Below, in pieces: positions 1 to 8,286 of a stretch of 34,118 bases of DNA. The notes below the pieces were generated by a model. It saw only the letters and a list, made by a program, of their open reading frames with translations. It was not told where the DNA came from and searched no databases. The stretch is from Syntrophobacterales bacterium GWC2_56_13 (GTDB lineage: Bacteria; Desulfobacterota; Syntrophia; Syntrophales; UBA5619), in contig MICJ01000030.1 in assembly GCA_001830835.1 (NCBI GenBank), forward strand, positions 1 through 34,118, in the 5' to 3' direction. Both the position numbers and the translations under genes were made by a program. Numbering within the stretch: the stretch's first letter is position 1; each line of letters begins with the position of its first letter.

Positions 1-1
1 G

Positions 2-160
2 GCTACAGTGCCTGAGATCCGAAGACTCCTGGAGGTAGTTCTCCCGAGAATTACCTGGAACCCACAAGACGTAATCGCCTGGTTTATGAAACAGCGGTGT
101 ACCAAAGAAAGATCCAGAAACTCTCATAAGAAAAAATGGCTGAAGGATCACCCGTCATGA
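2..160 (+). pseudogene. C-terminal part of a transposase-like protein, truncated by the window edge
   Basis: Frame 2 is open from the window edge: ATVPEIRRLLEVVLPRITWNPQDVIAWFMKQRCTKERSRNSHKKKWLKDHPS*. It resembles the tail of DDE (IS701/IS4-like) transposases (VxEVRRLL...W..WRR...HY/HKKR). Only the tail is visible, so it may be an intact gene outside the window. Confidence 0.5.
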
Positions 161-2541
161 ATCAGACTTACCGGCGTTGTAGTGTTAAGGATTTGCTTCT
201 TTTCATTGCCGTATTTATCGATGAAAATGGCCATCATATTGTCCGCCGCCTTTTCTTCCGGCAGCCGGATATCCAGATAGTCACATTCCTTTAATCTTTC
301 CGCAAACTTCGCTGAGGACGTGATTTCTTTTCTTTTCAACTCTGCATTGACCAGGTCTTCAGCCCAGTAGACGGCATCCATGTCGAAGACCTTGCCATTG
401 AACTCAAAATCGACCAGAACCATCGACAGGGTTTCAAAATTCTCAAAATCCTCCGGGCTGGACGCCAGCGTATCGGAGCAGAACTCCTTTAGGCGGATCA
501 CGTAGTCACGGCGGTCCTTTGTCAAAAGATCAGGCTTTTCCGGCGGCAGTCTCAGATATTGGGCCTTGACCACAGGCGGCGAGATAAAATCGAAGCCCAC
601 CGCATCGATAACCTCGTTCACATCAGCCTCGGCGCAAGGCTGCGGGAAAGCCCCCAGAGACTTCTTTTCAATCAGGCGGGCTAGAACGGAGATGGGCACC
701 TTCAGAAACACGTAGGTCGTATCACCCAGGCGGATCTCGTCCATCAAGAAGGAAAAGCTGACAACGGGGGCGATCAGATAAAAACGCTCCCCCGCCTTGC
801 CGCCCATAACTCGGTGGAGGGATTCCACGTACCCTTCGTCGAGGGTTTGAGTCTTGCAGTTTGGATAGTCCCAGATATAGGCGCTGTCCACGCCGATATA
901 GCCGTCTACGGAAAAACCGTTGATGCTGTGCCTTTCTTCCCGAACCTCGAAGAGCTTCAGGACGAATCCCCGGTAGGCCTGCCAGTCGAGATTGAGGATC
1001 GCCTCGTTATCGTAAATCCCGGCATTAAAGAGGGCGAAGGCCCTGGCAGTCAGCGGTTTTTCCTTTTCGGGTTTATCCTTGGGTTCACCGAAGGAGACGA
1101 CATACGTGATGTGATCCTTTTTGATGATTTTCCTGCCTTCTTCATCTTCGTCAAAGGATTGGATTCGGAATTTTTCTTCGGGACAAATGAGGGAAAACTC
1201 GCCCTTTTTCTGGGTTGCGGACACCACAGCGTGAAGGGCTTCCAGGAAGGCATCGTCAATCAAGAGTTCGCCTTTGTTTGCCTTTTCAGTGACGAGGAAG
1301 AGCGACTTGGAAGTCTTCAGGTGATTGTCGAAATCCTCGACGCGCTCAGGCAGTTTGCGCTCATCTTTTTTACCAGAACCGACCTGAGTGGTGAGATTGA
1401 GGATTCGTTTTTGAATGGTATATATGGCCAACTTGCCACAATCCATACCGATCCATCGTTGGCCGAGTTTCTCTGCTACGGCTAAGGTTGTGCCGGATCC
1501 AGCGAATGCATCGAGGATGATGTCCCCCGTGTTTGAGGAAGCTTTTATGATACGCTCTATTAGTTGTTCGGGTTTTTGGGTAGGATAATTTGTGTCCTCT
1601 TCTGCTTGCGAATTAACTGGGGGTATATCTATCCAAATGTTATCAATAATAACTCCTTTTCCTTCGTGAAGATAATTCTTTATTCTTGGTTTTGCGCCCG
1701 TTTCTGAATATTTTACACGCCCTTGCCCTTCAAGTAATGCTAATCTTTCTTTTGAATAGCTTCCGATGTTATCCCAAAAATATCTTCCATTTTCGTCTAT
1801 TTCAGTAAAGCGAGACATATACTTCTTTGAATAACCCAAGTACTGGGGTTCGAAGAGATGATCTTGTTTTTCATACATTAGAAGCGTATCGTCTACACTA
1901 TGCCACTTGGTTGCTTTTGCCTTTCTTCCACTTTGCATTCTTTTCCAAACAACTTGGCAAAGAAATGAGTTTTCCTGAAATACCTCATCGCATATTGCTT
2001 TTATATAATGCGACTTCTTTGCATCACAATGAACGTATATACTGCCATCATCCGCCAAAACTTCTCTCAGTAAGATCAGCCGTTTCCTTAGAAACTCGAT
2101 GAACTGGGCGCCGATGATCTTGTCCCGGTAGGCCTTTTCCCGGTCCTTCATGAAGTCCTGTTTCGTGGCAAATGGTGGATCGATATAGATGAGTCTGATC
2201 TTGTTTTTCGTGCCATACTTGTCTGGTCCCCGTTGGTCCTCATAGAGAGATTTCAGGGCCATGAGGTTGTCGCCGAAGATGAGCATGTTCCGCCACCCGT
2301 CGGGGAAGGGGTTTTCCGCATTGAAGGCGCGTACCTCCTGGAGCGGCGCTTCCAGGGTTTCGGCAATTATATCCTCCTTGCGTTTCTTCCCCGGATAAAC
2401 AAGCTGGTAAACCTTTGTCAGCTCGATATATTCCTTGTCATCGGAGGGAAATAACGCTGATTTGTACATTTCAGGAAGCGGCTTACCTTCCCGAAGCAGC
2501 CGGATGATGTTCTCTCGATCTTTTTCACTGAGAATGGGCAT
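148..2541 (-). CDS. Site-specific DNA methyltransferase (N6-adenine/N4-cytosine, type III Mod-like)
   Basis: 797 aa with LIYIDPPF (motif IV) followed later by DAFAGSGTTLAVAEKLGQRWIGMD (motif I): beta-class order typical of type III Mod proteins. Confidence 0.9.
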   Translation of the reverse strand: MPILSEKDRENIIRLLREGKPLPEMYKSALFPSDDKEYIELTKVYQLVYPGKKRKEDIIAETLEAPLQEVRAFNAENPFPDGWRNMLIFGDNLMALKSLYEDQRGPDKYGTKNKIRLIYIDPPFATKQDFMKDREKAYRDKIIGAQFIEFLRKRLILLREVLADDGSIYVHCDAKKSHYIKAICDEVFQENSFLCQVVWKRMQSGRKAKATKWHSVDDTLLMYEKQDHLFEPQYLGYSKKYMSRFTEIDENGRYFWDNIGSYSKERLALLEGQGRVKYSETGAKPRIKNYLHEGKGVIIDNIWIDIPPVNSQAEEDTNYPTQKPEQLIERIIKASSNTGDIILDAFAGSGTTLAVAEKLGQRWIGMDCGKLAIYTIQKRILNLTTQVGSGKKDERKLPERVEDFDNHLKTSKSLFLVTEKANKGELLIDDAFLEALHAVVSATQKKGEFSLICPEEKFRIQSFDEDEEGRKIIKKDHITYVVSFGEPKDKPEKEKPLTARAFALFNAGIYDNEAILNLDWQAYRGFVLKLFEVREERHSINGFSVDGYIGVDSAYIWDYPNCKTQTLDEGYVESLHRVMGGKAGERFYLIAPVVSFSFLMDEIRLGDTTYVFLKVPISVLARLIEKKSLGAFPQPCAEADVNEVIDAVGFDFISPPVVKAQYLRLPPEKPDLLTKDRRDYVIRLKEFCSDTLASSPEDFENFETLSMVLVDFEFNGKVFDMDAVYWAEDLVNAELKRKEITSSAKFAERLKECDYLDIRLPEEKAADNMMAIFIDKYGNEKKQILNTTTPVSLIHDG

Positions 2542-2795
2542 TTATGTCTTAGTCCTTCTGGAGATCTTCCGATTTCAAATCTTTTGTGAAGCTATTAACC
2601 TCTTCGGCAATGGTCTATCCCTTGGAAGCTGATAAAGAAAGTGTTCTGCTTTACAAGGATTTATGCTGAAGATGGCCAGTTCCATTGTACAGCATCACAT
2701 TTAGCCTTATAGCGCATCTTCCATCCATTGACCAGAGTTTCATTAATCTTACGAAAAAGCAAGTCTTTGAACTTACACATGTTTATCAACGTGAG

Positions 2796-3539
2796 TCATA
2801 AAACACGCGCCAGCTTTTGTGCTTTACCTTTTGCACCTAGGACATTCATCACCATCATGGCATCACAGGCCTTGTTCACGGCCATTCCGAAGTTCCATCC
2901 ATTGATTAGGACGCCTTGATACAAAAGTAGCTCGAAGATCATAGCTTCCGAGTCGTAGACCACTCTCGTAAAGCCAGCGACATCCGCAAGATTGGCTCCG
3001 GACTTGAAAGTCTCAAGTTGCATTTGATACTTTCCGAGAAGGCAAGCAGCGAAAAAGATTGGCAATCCCGAGAAAGCATCGCTGAATACTCGCTGTGTCT
3101 CCGGATCGTCGAGGTATATTAGGTCTTTCTTTGTTGGCTTTGGAGCAAATACAATGTAGGGGCGGCGATGTTCGTCATAATCTCCGTGGCAAGCGATATG
3201 TACAAATGGCGGTCGGTTTTTCGCCAATCCTCTTGCAAGAATGGAGATGTCCGAAAGAGCATGAACATTTTTGTAGGCTACAGGGACGCCCTCTGCTTCA
3301 AGCCAAGTGCGAAGTAAATTCTCCTCTGATCGCTGAGACGCAAGATCGTTGTCAAGAGATCCTTCAAGTATCATTGCACGTGGAGGTGAGGTCTTCCTCA
3401 GGATTTTGGTTGAACAGGTTTGTGCCTTCTTTCTCCCCAACCAGCAAACCATAGTAAGGTTCGCCTTGTGCCCTCGGACTATTCCGCGAAGGGTCTGTGA
3501 CTTTGGACTGACCCAAGTACCGACAGGAAACTTGCTCAT
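2796..3539 (-). CDS. CHAT-domain (caspase-like) protease
   Basis: FVHIACHGDYDEHRRPYIVF (HG catalytic His motif) and GLPIFFAACLLGK (catalytic Cys motif) match the CHAT pattern. The track ORF begins at 3587, but an ATG at 3539 has a strong RBS (ggaagggag-ttgcca-ATG). Confidence 0.75.
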   Translation of the reverse strand: MSKFPVGTWVSPKSQTLRGIVRGHKANLTMVCWLGRKKAQTCSTKILRKTSPPRAMILEGSLDNDLASQRSEENLLRTWLEAEGVPVAYKNVHALSDISILARGLAKNRPPFVHIACHGDYDEHRRPYIVFAPKPTKKDLIYLDDPETQRVFSDAFSGLPIFFAACLLGKYQMQLETFKSGANLADVAGFTRVVYDSEAMIFELLLYQGVLINGWNFGMAVNKACDAMMVMNVLGAKGKAQKLARVL

Positions 3540-3612
3540 TGGCAACTCCCTTCCATATTGAGAAACTAAGACCCAGCCCATGCCCAAACGGGATAGTCCA
3601 GGTTAGGCAATA

Positions 3613-4566
3613 TTATTCCTGTAGTGACCTTATAAACAGACTCCAGTAATATTCGGCTGCCCCTTGCTGGGACAATGGATTCTCACGTCGATCATCAAAT
3701 ATTTGCAAGCCTAAAGGTTTGAGTTGTAAAGTATATCCATTGTCCACAACACTAAGTGATTCATTGAAACCATTTCTCTGGACATCGCTAGAATGAGAAT
3801 AAGCTATCCCAGGAGAGCCAAAAGAACCCTCCCCATAATAAACAGAGCATTCAGCAACTCTTTCACCACTGTCATAGATGAACGCCGCGAAACTTGTTTC
3901 ACTCAATCGCTTGAACCGTGTCTTGATCTGTGGGTTTCGGTTGGAGAGTTCCTGCAGTGATCCTTCAAAATAACGTGCTATGTACTCGTAGCTATCTTCT
4001 AAGAATTCGTCTCGTTCGTGGTCATCAAATTTTCGTTTAATCCTTAGATTGCTCGAACGATCTGCTTGGGGCATATCCGTTTTGGGCCTCAAATTAAGCT
4101 TATCACATGTTGAGGTCGCAGCCGATGCGTGGATTGCTTCAGCTGCTTCGCGAACATCTTTGGCAACAATTGCGAAGGCCTCGTGCTGATTGGCAAACAG
4201 CGAAACCGGTTTACCATCTGTAGGTGTGGCTCTTAAATGACCGAATGGAGCAGAGTTCCAATCACAGGGATGCAAAATCACGGGAATAACAATTGCACTT
4301 CCGTCTTTATTCTTTTCTATTGCGCGTGTCATCTCTTTTTCATAACAATAGTCCGATGCAAGGAAATGGGCACTGACAAGAAGCAGGATAATCTGAGCAG
4401 ACTCAAGCTCGGAGCTAATTGTTTTGTCAAAGTCACTGCCGGCAGTGATACGTCGATCATGCCAGGAAGAGATAACCCCTTGACGTTTCAATAGCGCCAA
4501 GTGGGTTTCTAATTCGTTTCGTAGTTCTTCGTCTTTATGCGAATAGGAAAAGAATAGATTTGCCAT
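3613..4566 (-). CDS. TIR-domain protein with an additional C-terminal domain
   Basis: MANLFFSYSHKDEELRNELETHLALLKRQGVISSWHDRRITAGSDF...ASDYCYEKEMTRAI is a canonical prokaryotic TIR, including the Glu of the SxYCxxE region. About 140 further aa follow (KRKFDDHERDEFLEDSYEYIARYFEGSLQEL...GAAEYYWSLFIRSLQE). Confidence 0.9.
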   Translation of the reverse strand: MANLFFSYSHKDEELRNELETHLALLKRQGVISSWHDRRITAGSDFDKTISSELESAQIILLLVSAHFLASDYCYEKEMTRAIEKNKDGSAIVIPVILHPCDWNSAPFGHLRATPTDGKPVSLFANQHEAFAIVAKDVREAAEAIHASAATSTCDKLNLRPKTDMPQADRSSNLRIKRKFDDHERDEFLEDSYEYIARYFEGSLQELSNRNPQIKTRFKRLSETSFAAFIYDSGERVAECSVYYGEGSFGSPGIAYSHSSDVQRNGFNESLSVVDNGYTLQLKPLGLQIFDDRRENPLSQQGAAEYYWSLFIRSLQE

Positions 4567-4586
4567 AATTTCATTGCCTTGTCTGT

Positions 4587-4895
4587 CTACATAATATGTC
4601 TCAGTTGCTTAAGAAAAGCGATTAAGTTGCCTCCAGTAAAGTCAGGCTCGCTTAACCCGCGTTGATTCCAAAGATTGAACACAGTCTTTTCGCTAGACCG
4701 AGGAGGCCTACTTCCACCTTCGCTGGGTCCGCATGCTGGAGTCGACAGAATCATGTCCAAGTCGCCTTCCTTAACAATCACCCTCACGCAAACTGATAGA
4801 CCATCCGCTTGGCGTCGGTTAATCTGCTGATTGATCCAATTCTCGTCTGCACTACCGAGCTCTCTTTCAACGTCCCCGATTCTGATTCTAATCAT
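4587..4895 (-). CDS. Small conserved-looking protein, first gene of the TIR-CHAT operon
   Basis: 102 aa, MIRIRIGDVERELGSADENWINQQINRRQADGLSVCVRV...VFNLWNQRGLSEPDFTGGNLIAFLKQLRHIM. The ATG at 4895 is preceded by AAGGAG with 7-nt spacing. 20 bp upstream of the TIR gene, same strand. Confidence 0.7.
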   Translation of the reverse strand: MIRIRIGDVERELGSADENWINQQINRRQADGLSVCVRVIVKEGDLDMILSTPACGPSEGGSRPPRSSEKTVFNLWNQRGLSEPDFTGGNLIAFLKQLRHIM

Positions 4896-5116
4896 GTACA
4901 CACTCCTTATGCCCAACGCTCGGCGTTCGTTAACCGCGCGCCGTCGCGCGAAGCACAACAAGAACCAAGTAGCGAAGCTATTTGGCACTTCTACATTACA
5001 TCATATTCACGAGGTAAAAGTATCTTTGGTTCTGGCAGCTTTTAAGGTATTAACTGTCCATCTAAAAACCCTCATGCTTAATTGCTTTGGCTCCATGCTT
5101 CGTAAATAATCTCCCT

Positions 5117-5310
5117 CTAATTCTTTTCTAATTGAACAACTTCTGCCAGTCCCATAAATATACCTTGCAATATTAACCGCAAAGCACCGTCCCTGTCGGT
5201 GCAAGCAACCCGGTAAGGATAACCGGGAGGGCCACTGGAAAAATCATCAGTCATACCATTCTGATCGATGGAGATTGTATATATAGATTTCGGTTGGATA
5301 TTTAATCTTA
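5117..5310 (-). pseudogene. Possible 3' remnant of a gene next to the IS200 left end
   Basis: Track ORF 5117..5392 reads through the IS left-end hairpin. The non-IS part gives LRLNIQPKSIYTISIDQNGMTDDFSSGPPGYPYRVACTDRDGALRLILQGIFMGLAEVVQLEKN. No recognised family. Confidence 0.3.
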
Positions 5311-5930
5311 ACAAATCCCCTGACGTAGTCAGGGGTGGGGCGTGGGGGCGGAGGCCCCACACCTTTAGCGAATCAACACAGTTGATGAGCACAGGGACTT
5401 TGTTGTAACCTACATTGCAGGAGGTATTTGATATGGAGGGTTACAACAACTCGTCCCATGCAAAATATCGTTGTGAGTATCACTTTGTTTGGGTTCCGAA
5501 ATATCGTTACCATGTTTTGGTGAAGGATATCAAACCACGGCTGCGAGAGATTCTGATGGAGTTATGCGAGTGGCAGGACATCAAGGTAATAGAGGGTGCG
5601 ATATGTTCGGATCATGTGCATATGTATTTATCGGTACCGCCGAAGCATTCTCCGTCTTTCGTGATGAAGATACTCAAGGGGAAAAGTGCAGAGCGTTTGC
5701 GTAAAGAGTTTCCAGAATTAGGCAAGAAATACTGGGGAATGCATATCTGGGCACGAGGTTATTTTGTCAGTACCGTGGGTATCAACAGCACCGTGATACA
5801 GAATTATGTAAAAGAGCAGGCAGAGGAACAAATTCGAGAAGAACAGCTTAGGCTATGGAAGGACGACAGCGAATGACATTGTCAGGAGTTGTCGTCCTTC
5901 AAGGCCACCGACAAGGTCGGTGGTAGTTTA
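5311..5930 (+). mobile_element. IS200/IS605-family element carrying only tnpA
   Basis: Y1 HUH transposase flanked by subterminal hairpins: CCCCTGAC-GTA-GTCAGGGG (5317-5335) on the left and CCACCGAC-AAG-GTCGGTGG (5905-5923) on the right. Boundaries approximate. Confidence 0.8.
5433..5876 (+). CDS. tnpA: IS200/IS605 TnpA (Y1 HUH transposase)
   Basis: MEGYNNSSHAKYRCEYHFVWVPKYRYHVL...GAICSDHVHMYLSVPPKHSPS (HUH-type)...GINSTVIQNYVKEQ (catalytic Tyr). The ATG at 5433 has AGGAGG 8 nt upstream. Confidence 0.95.
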   Translation: MEGYNNSSHAKYRCEYHFVWVPKYRYHVLVKDIKPRLREILMELCEWQDIKVIEGAICSDHVHMYLSVPPKHSPSFVMKILKGKSAERLRKEFPELGKKYWGMHIWARGYFVSTVGINSTVIQNYVKEQAEEQIREEQLRLWKDDSE

Positions 5931-6765
5931 CTTCGGTCGGAAAAATTTCACAGCAAGAAAGTTTTGTAGCAGCACCTTCTTTAACGTTCCAGTATAATTG
6001 GAAATCAAATCTGAAACTTCTGCCAGCATAGCAAATGGACTCGATGAGCATGGCCCGGTCCTCCTCCGAGAAGGAGGGAAAGTCGATGTCGTCGATCTTG
6101 CTCGCCGCGTTGCCGATCCCTTCGGCGAGGGCCTCCGCCTTGGTCCGCTTCCGCGCCGCCGGGGCGCCGGTTTCCTGCTCCTTGGCGGCGGCCTTGGCCT
6201 GCTTGTCCCGGTACTGGTTGTACTTGGTCAGCATGCTCCGTTCCTGCTTCTTCCGGGCGATCTCCACCAGGACGTTCTTCGGGACCGTGGGGTCCTGGCG
6301 GCAGGCGTCACGGATCGTCTGAGGGAGCCTGTTGAGCGAAAGGGATTCCGAGATGGTGGCCTTGGATTTGCCGATGATCTCGGCCAACTGGTCCTGCTGG
6401 CAGGCGCGGGCGTCCATCAGCGGCTGTAGTGCCTCGGCCTCCTCAACGGGGTTCAGGTCCTGGCGGAGGAGGTTCTCCCCCAAGGCGATCTCGGGGTAGT
6501 TTGCGCCGTCGATGGAGACGGCCGGAACGGTGGGGAGGCCGGCCTTCCGCGCCGCGGCGCAGCGCCGCTCGCCGGCCACGACGTAACAGAGCCCCGTCGC
6601 TCCATCCTGCCGGCAGACGACGGGCTGGATGATCCCGACCTGGCCGACGGAGGCCGTCATCTCCTCAAGGGCCGCGGGGTCCATGTACTTGCGGGGCTGC
6701 GCCGGGTCGGGCTGGAGCTCGGCCAAGGGCACCTGGTAGAGCTGGTTGGGAACGTAAGTCGCCAT
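5899..6765 (-). CDS. ParB/Spo0J-like protein, 3' end altered by IS200
   Basis: VPLAELQPDPAQPRKYMDPAALEEMTASVGQVGIIQPVV...VVAGERRCAAARKAGL...ALGENLLRQDLNPVEEA is a clear ParB N-domain. Final residues VNYHRPCRWP are encoded by the IS200 right end. Confidence 0.9.
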   Translation of the reverse strand: MATYVPNQLYQVPLAELQPDPAQPRKYMDPAALEEMTASVGQVGIIQPVVCRQDGATGLCYVVAGERRCAAARKAGLPTVPAVSIDGANYPEIALGENLLRQDLNPVEEAEALQPLMDARACQQDQLAEIIGKSKATISESLSLNRLPQTIRDACRQDPTVPKNVLVEIARKKQERSMLTKYNQYRDKQAKAAAKEQETGAPAARKRTKAEALAEGIGNAASKIDDIDFPSFSEEDRAMLIESICYAGRSFRFDFQLYWNVKEGAATKLSCCEIFPTEVNYHRPCRWP

Positions 6766-7091
6766 CGGAAGATCCTCCTTTCTCGTCGAAAACGGGTTTC
6801 TGTCGGAAACAGGGACCGTCGGCGGGGCAAGCGAGGCGCCCGCGGCCTTTCAGGTTTCACGTATCGACGACGGCCCAGCCGAGCCGGGAACTGCTAAGAA
6901 AGCGAGGAGCGATGACCAGCCAAACTGCGGAAAAGCGGAAAGCGCAAGCGCGTGTGACGGCAAACGCTACACGCAATACGGGGGAATATCAAGAAAAAAA
7001 TGGGACCAATTTTCAAAAGTCGCCCACCGTACTCGGCCTCGTCACGCCGAATTCCGCCTCACATAGTCGGCCGATTTGGGGAACACATAGC

Positions 7092-7652
7092 TTACCGCAC
7101 GTCCCTTATCTTTTCCCTGCGTGAATACTGGGCGCGTGGTTCCTTAACGTGGAATCCGATTCTTTTCCGCGGCGTTTTCGCCGGCTCCATAAGTTGCTTT
7201 ATCGCATCGAACACCACGGCAAATTGCTGGTCGTACTTCTTCTCAAGGTCGTTCAATTTTCTTGATAGATCCGTGTGATCGGCCAGTAACCGACGCAGGC
7301 GGATGAAGGCCCGTATGATCGCGATGTTAACCTGGATGGCCCGCGTGCTGTTCAGAACACTGGATAACATTGCCACGCCGTGTTCGGTAAACGCCATGGG
7401 TGCATAACGAAGCCCCTTCCTATCTGCCGTGGAGGTCACAAACTGTGACCTCCAAATCTGAAACTCCTTCGCGTCGAGGACAAACATAAAGTCGTCCGGG
7501 AATCGTTCTCTGTTGCGGCGCACGGCCTGTTTCAGAGCCTTCGTTGGAATACCATACAAAGAGGCCAGATCGCGATCTATCATGACTTTTTGATCGCGGA
7601 TCAGATATATCGATTGCTGAATTCGCTCAGGGGGGATCAAATCAGCGGTCAT
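7092..7652 (-). CDS. ORF6N/KilA-N-type DNA-binding protein
   Basis: IYLIRDQKVMIDRDLASLYGIPTKALKQAVRRNRERFPDDFMFVL...FTEHGVAMLSSVLNS is typical of ORF6N proteins. Confidence 0.9.
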   Translation of the reverse strand: MTADLIPPERIQQSIYLIRDQKVMIDRDLASLYGIPTKALKQAVRRNRERFPDDFMFVLDAKEFQIWRSQFVTSTADRKGLRYAPMAFTEHGVAMLSSVLNSTRAIQVNIAIIRAFIRLRRLLADHTDLSRKLNDLEKKYDQQFAVVFDAIKQLMEPAKTPRKRIGFHVKEPRAQYSRREKIRDVR

Positions 7653-7779
7653 AGAGATACTTCACACGATGATGATTCCGGTCTAACGGGGAGCGAATCT
7701 CCTTGCCTTGCATCAGTCGTACAGGCGCTCATCCTCAATCTCCTTTTGGACCGTACTGAAGAAGATGAACATTTGTTCT

Positions 7780-8151
7780 CTATGCTGCGTTGTTAAATTG
7801 TTGATATCTAATATTTAGCAAGTCTCTGTCTGGCCACTCCATTTTGTGTTTAGGCAAAACTATATTTGTCTTATGAAGATCTTTCAGTCCGTGCTGCAAC
7901 ATCGGTCCATCCTTTTCCAGAAGTACATCACGCCTAATCAAGACAGTAAAATCGGGGCTAATTGCCAGAATCAGAGAATCATACGCAGCATGATGAAACT
8001 TGCAGAGGGAAATACCATTGCTGATTTTGGCAGCACCTTCTGGGTGGGAATCCGGTATAATATGTGCTGCATCAAGAAGTTCTGGATGACGTAGCCTGCA
8101 TAAAGCACACCAATCAAAAGCAGCCAGCCGAATAACTGAATCTCTATCCAT
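7780..8151 (-). pseudogene. HNH endonuclease C-terminal remnant
   Basis: WCALCRLRHPELLDAAHIIPDSHPEGAAKISNGISLCKFHHAAYD is an HNH motif. Homologous proteins normally have a long N-terminal part; here an in-frame TAG lies a few codons upstream (*SISRARSRRDN-MDRDSVIRLAAFDWCALC). Confidence 0.7.
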
Positions 8152-8286
8152 ATTATCTCGACGAGAGCGTGCCCTACTTATGGACTATTAGCCTGTGAGC
8201 GTTATCACTTTTTCCTTCACTTCCCCATCACATTCTCAAACGACTATTGGACAAATCTCATATTCAGTTCAGTGCACTGAACTTAC

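Noticed and set aside
814-1485. 223-aa plus-strand ORF inside the methyltransferase
   Set aside because: Shadow of the minus-strand methyltransferase coding frame.
2540-2660. Minus-strand tail TIAEEVNSFTKDLKSEDLQKD* just upstream of the methyltransferase
   Set aside because: Only ~21 codons with a stop immediately upstream; cannot be assigned.
5150-5260. Possible c-di-GMP-I (GEMM) riboswitch (ACCGCAAAGC...CGGTGC...CCGGT)
   Set aside because: Has the CGCAAAGC-like string but lacks the GAAA tetraloop/receptor P2 arrangement and sits beside no suitable downstream gene.
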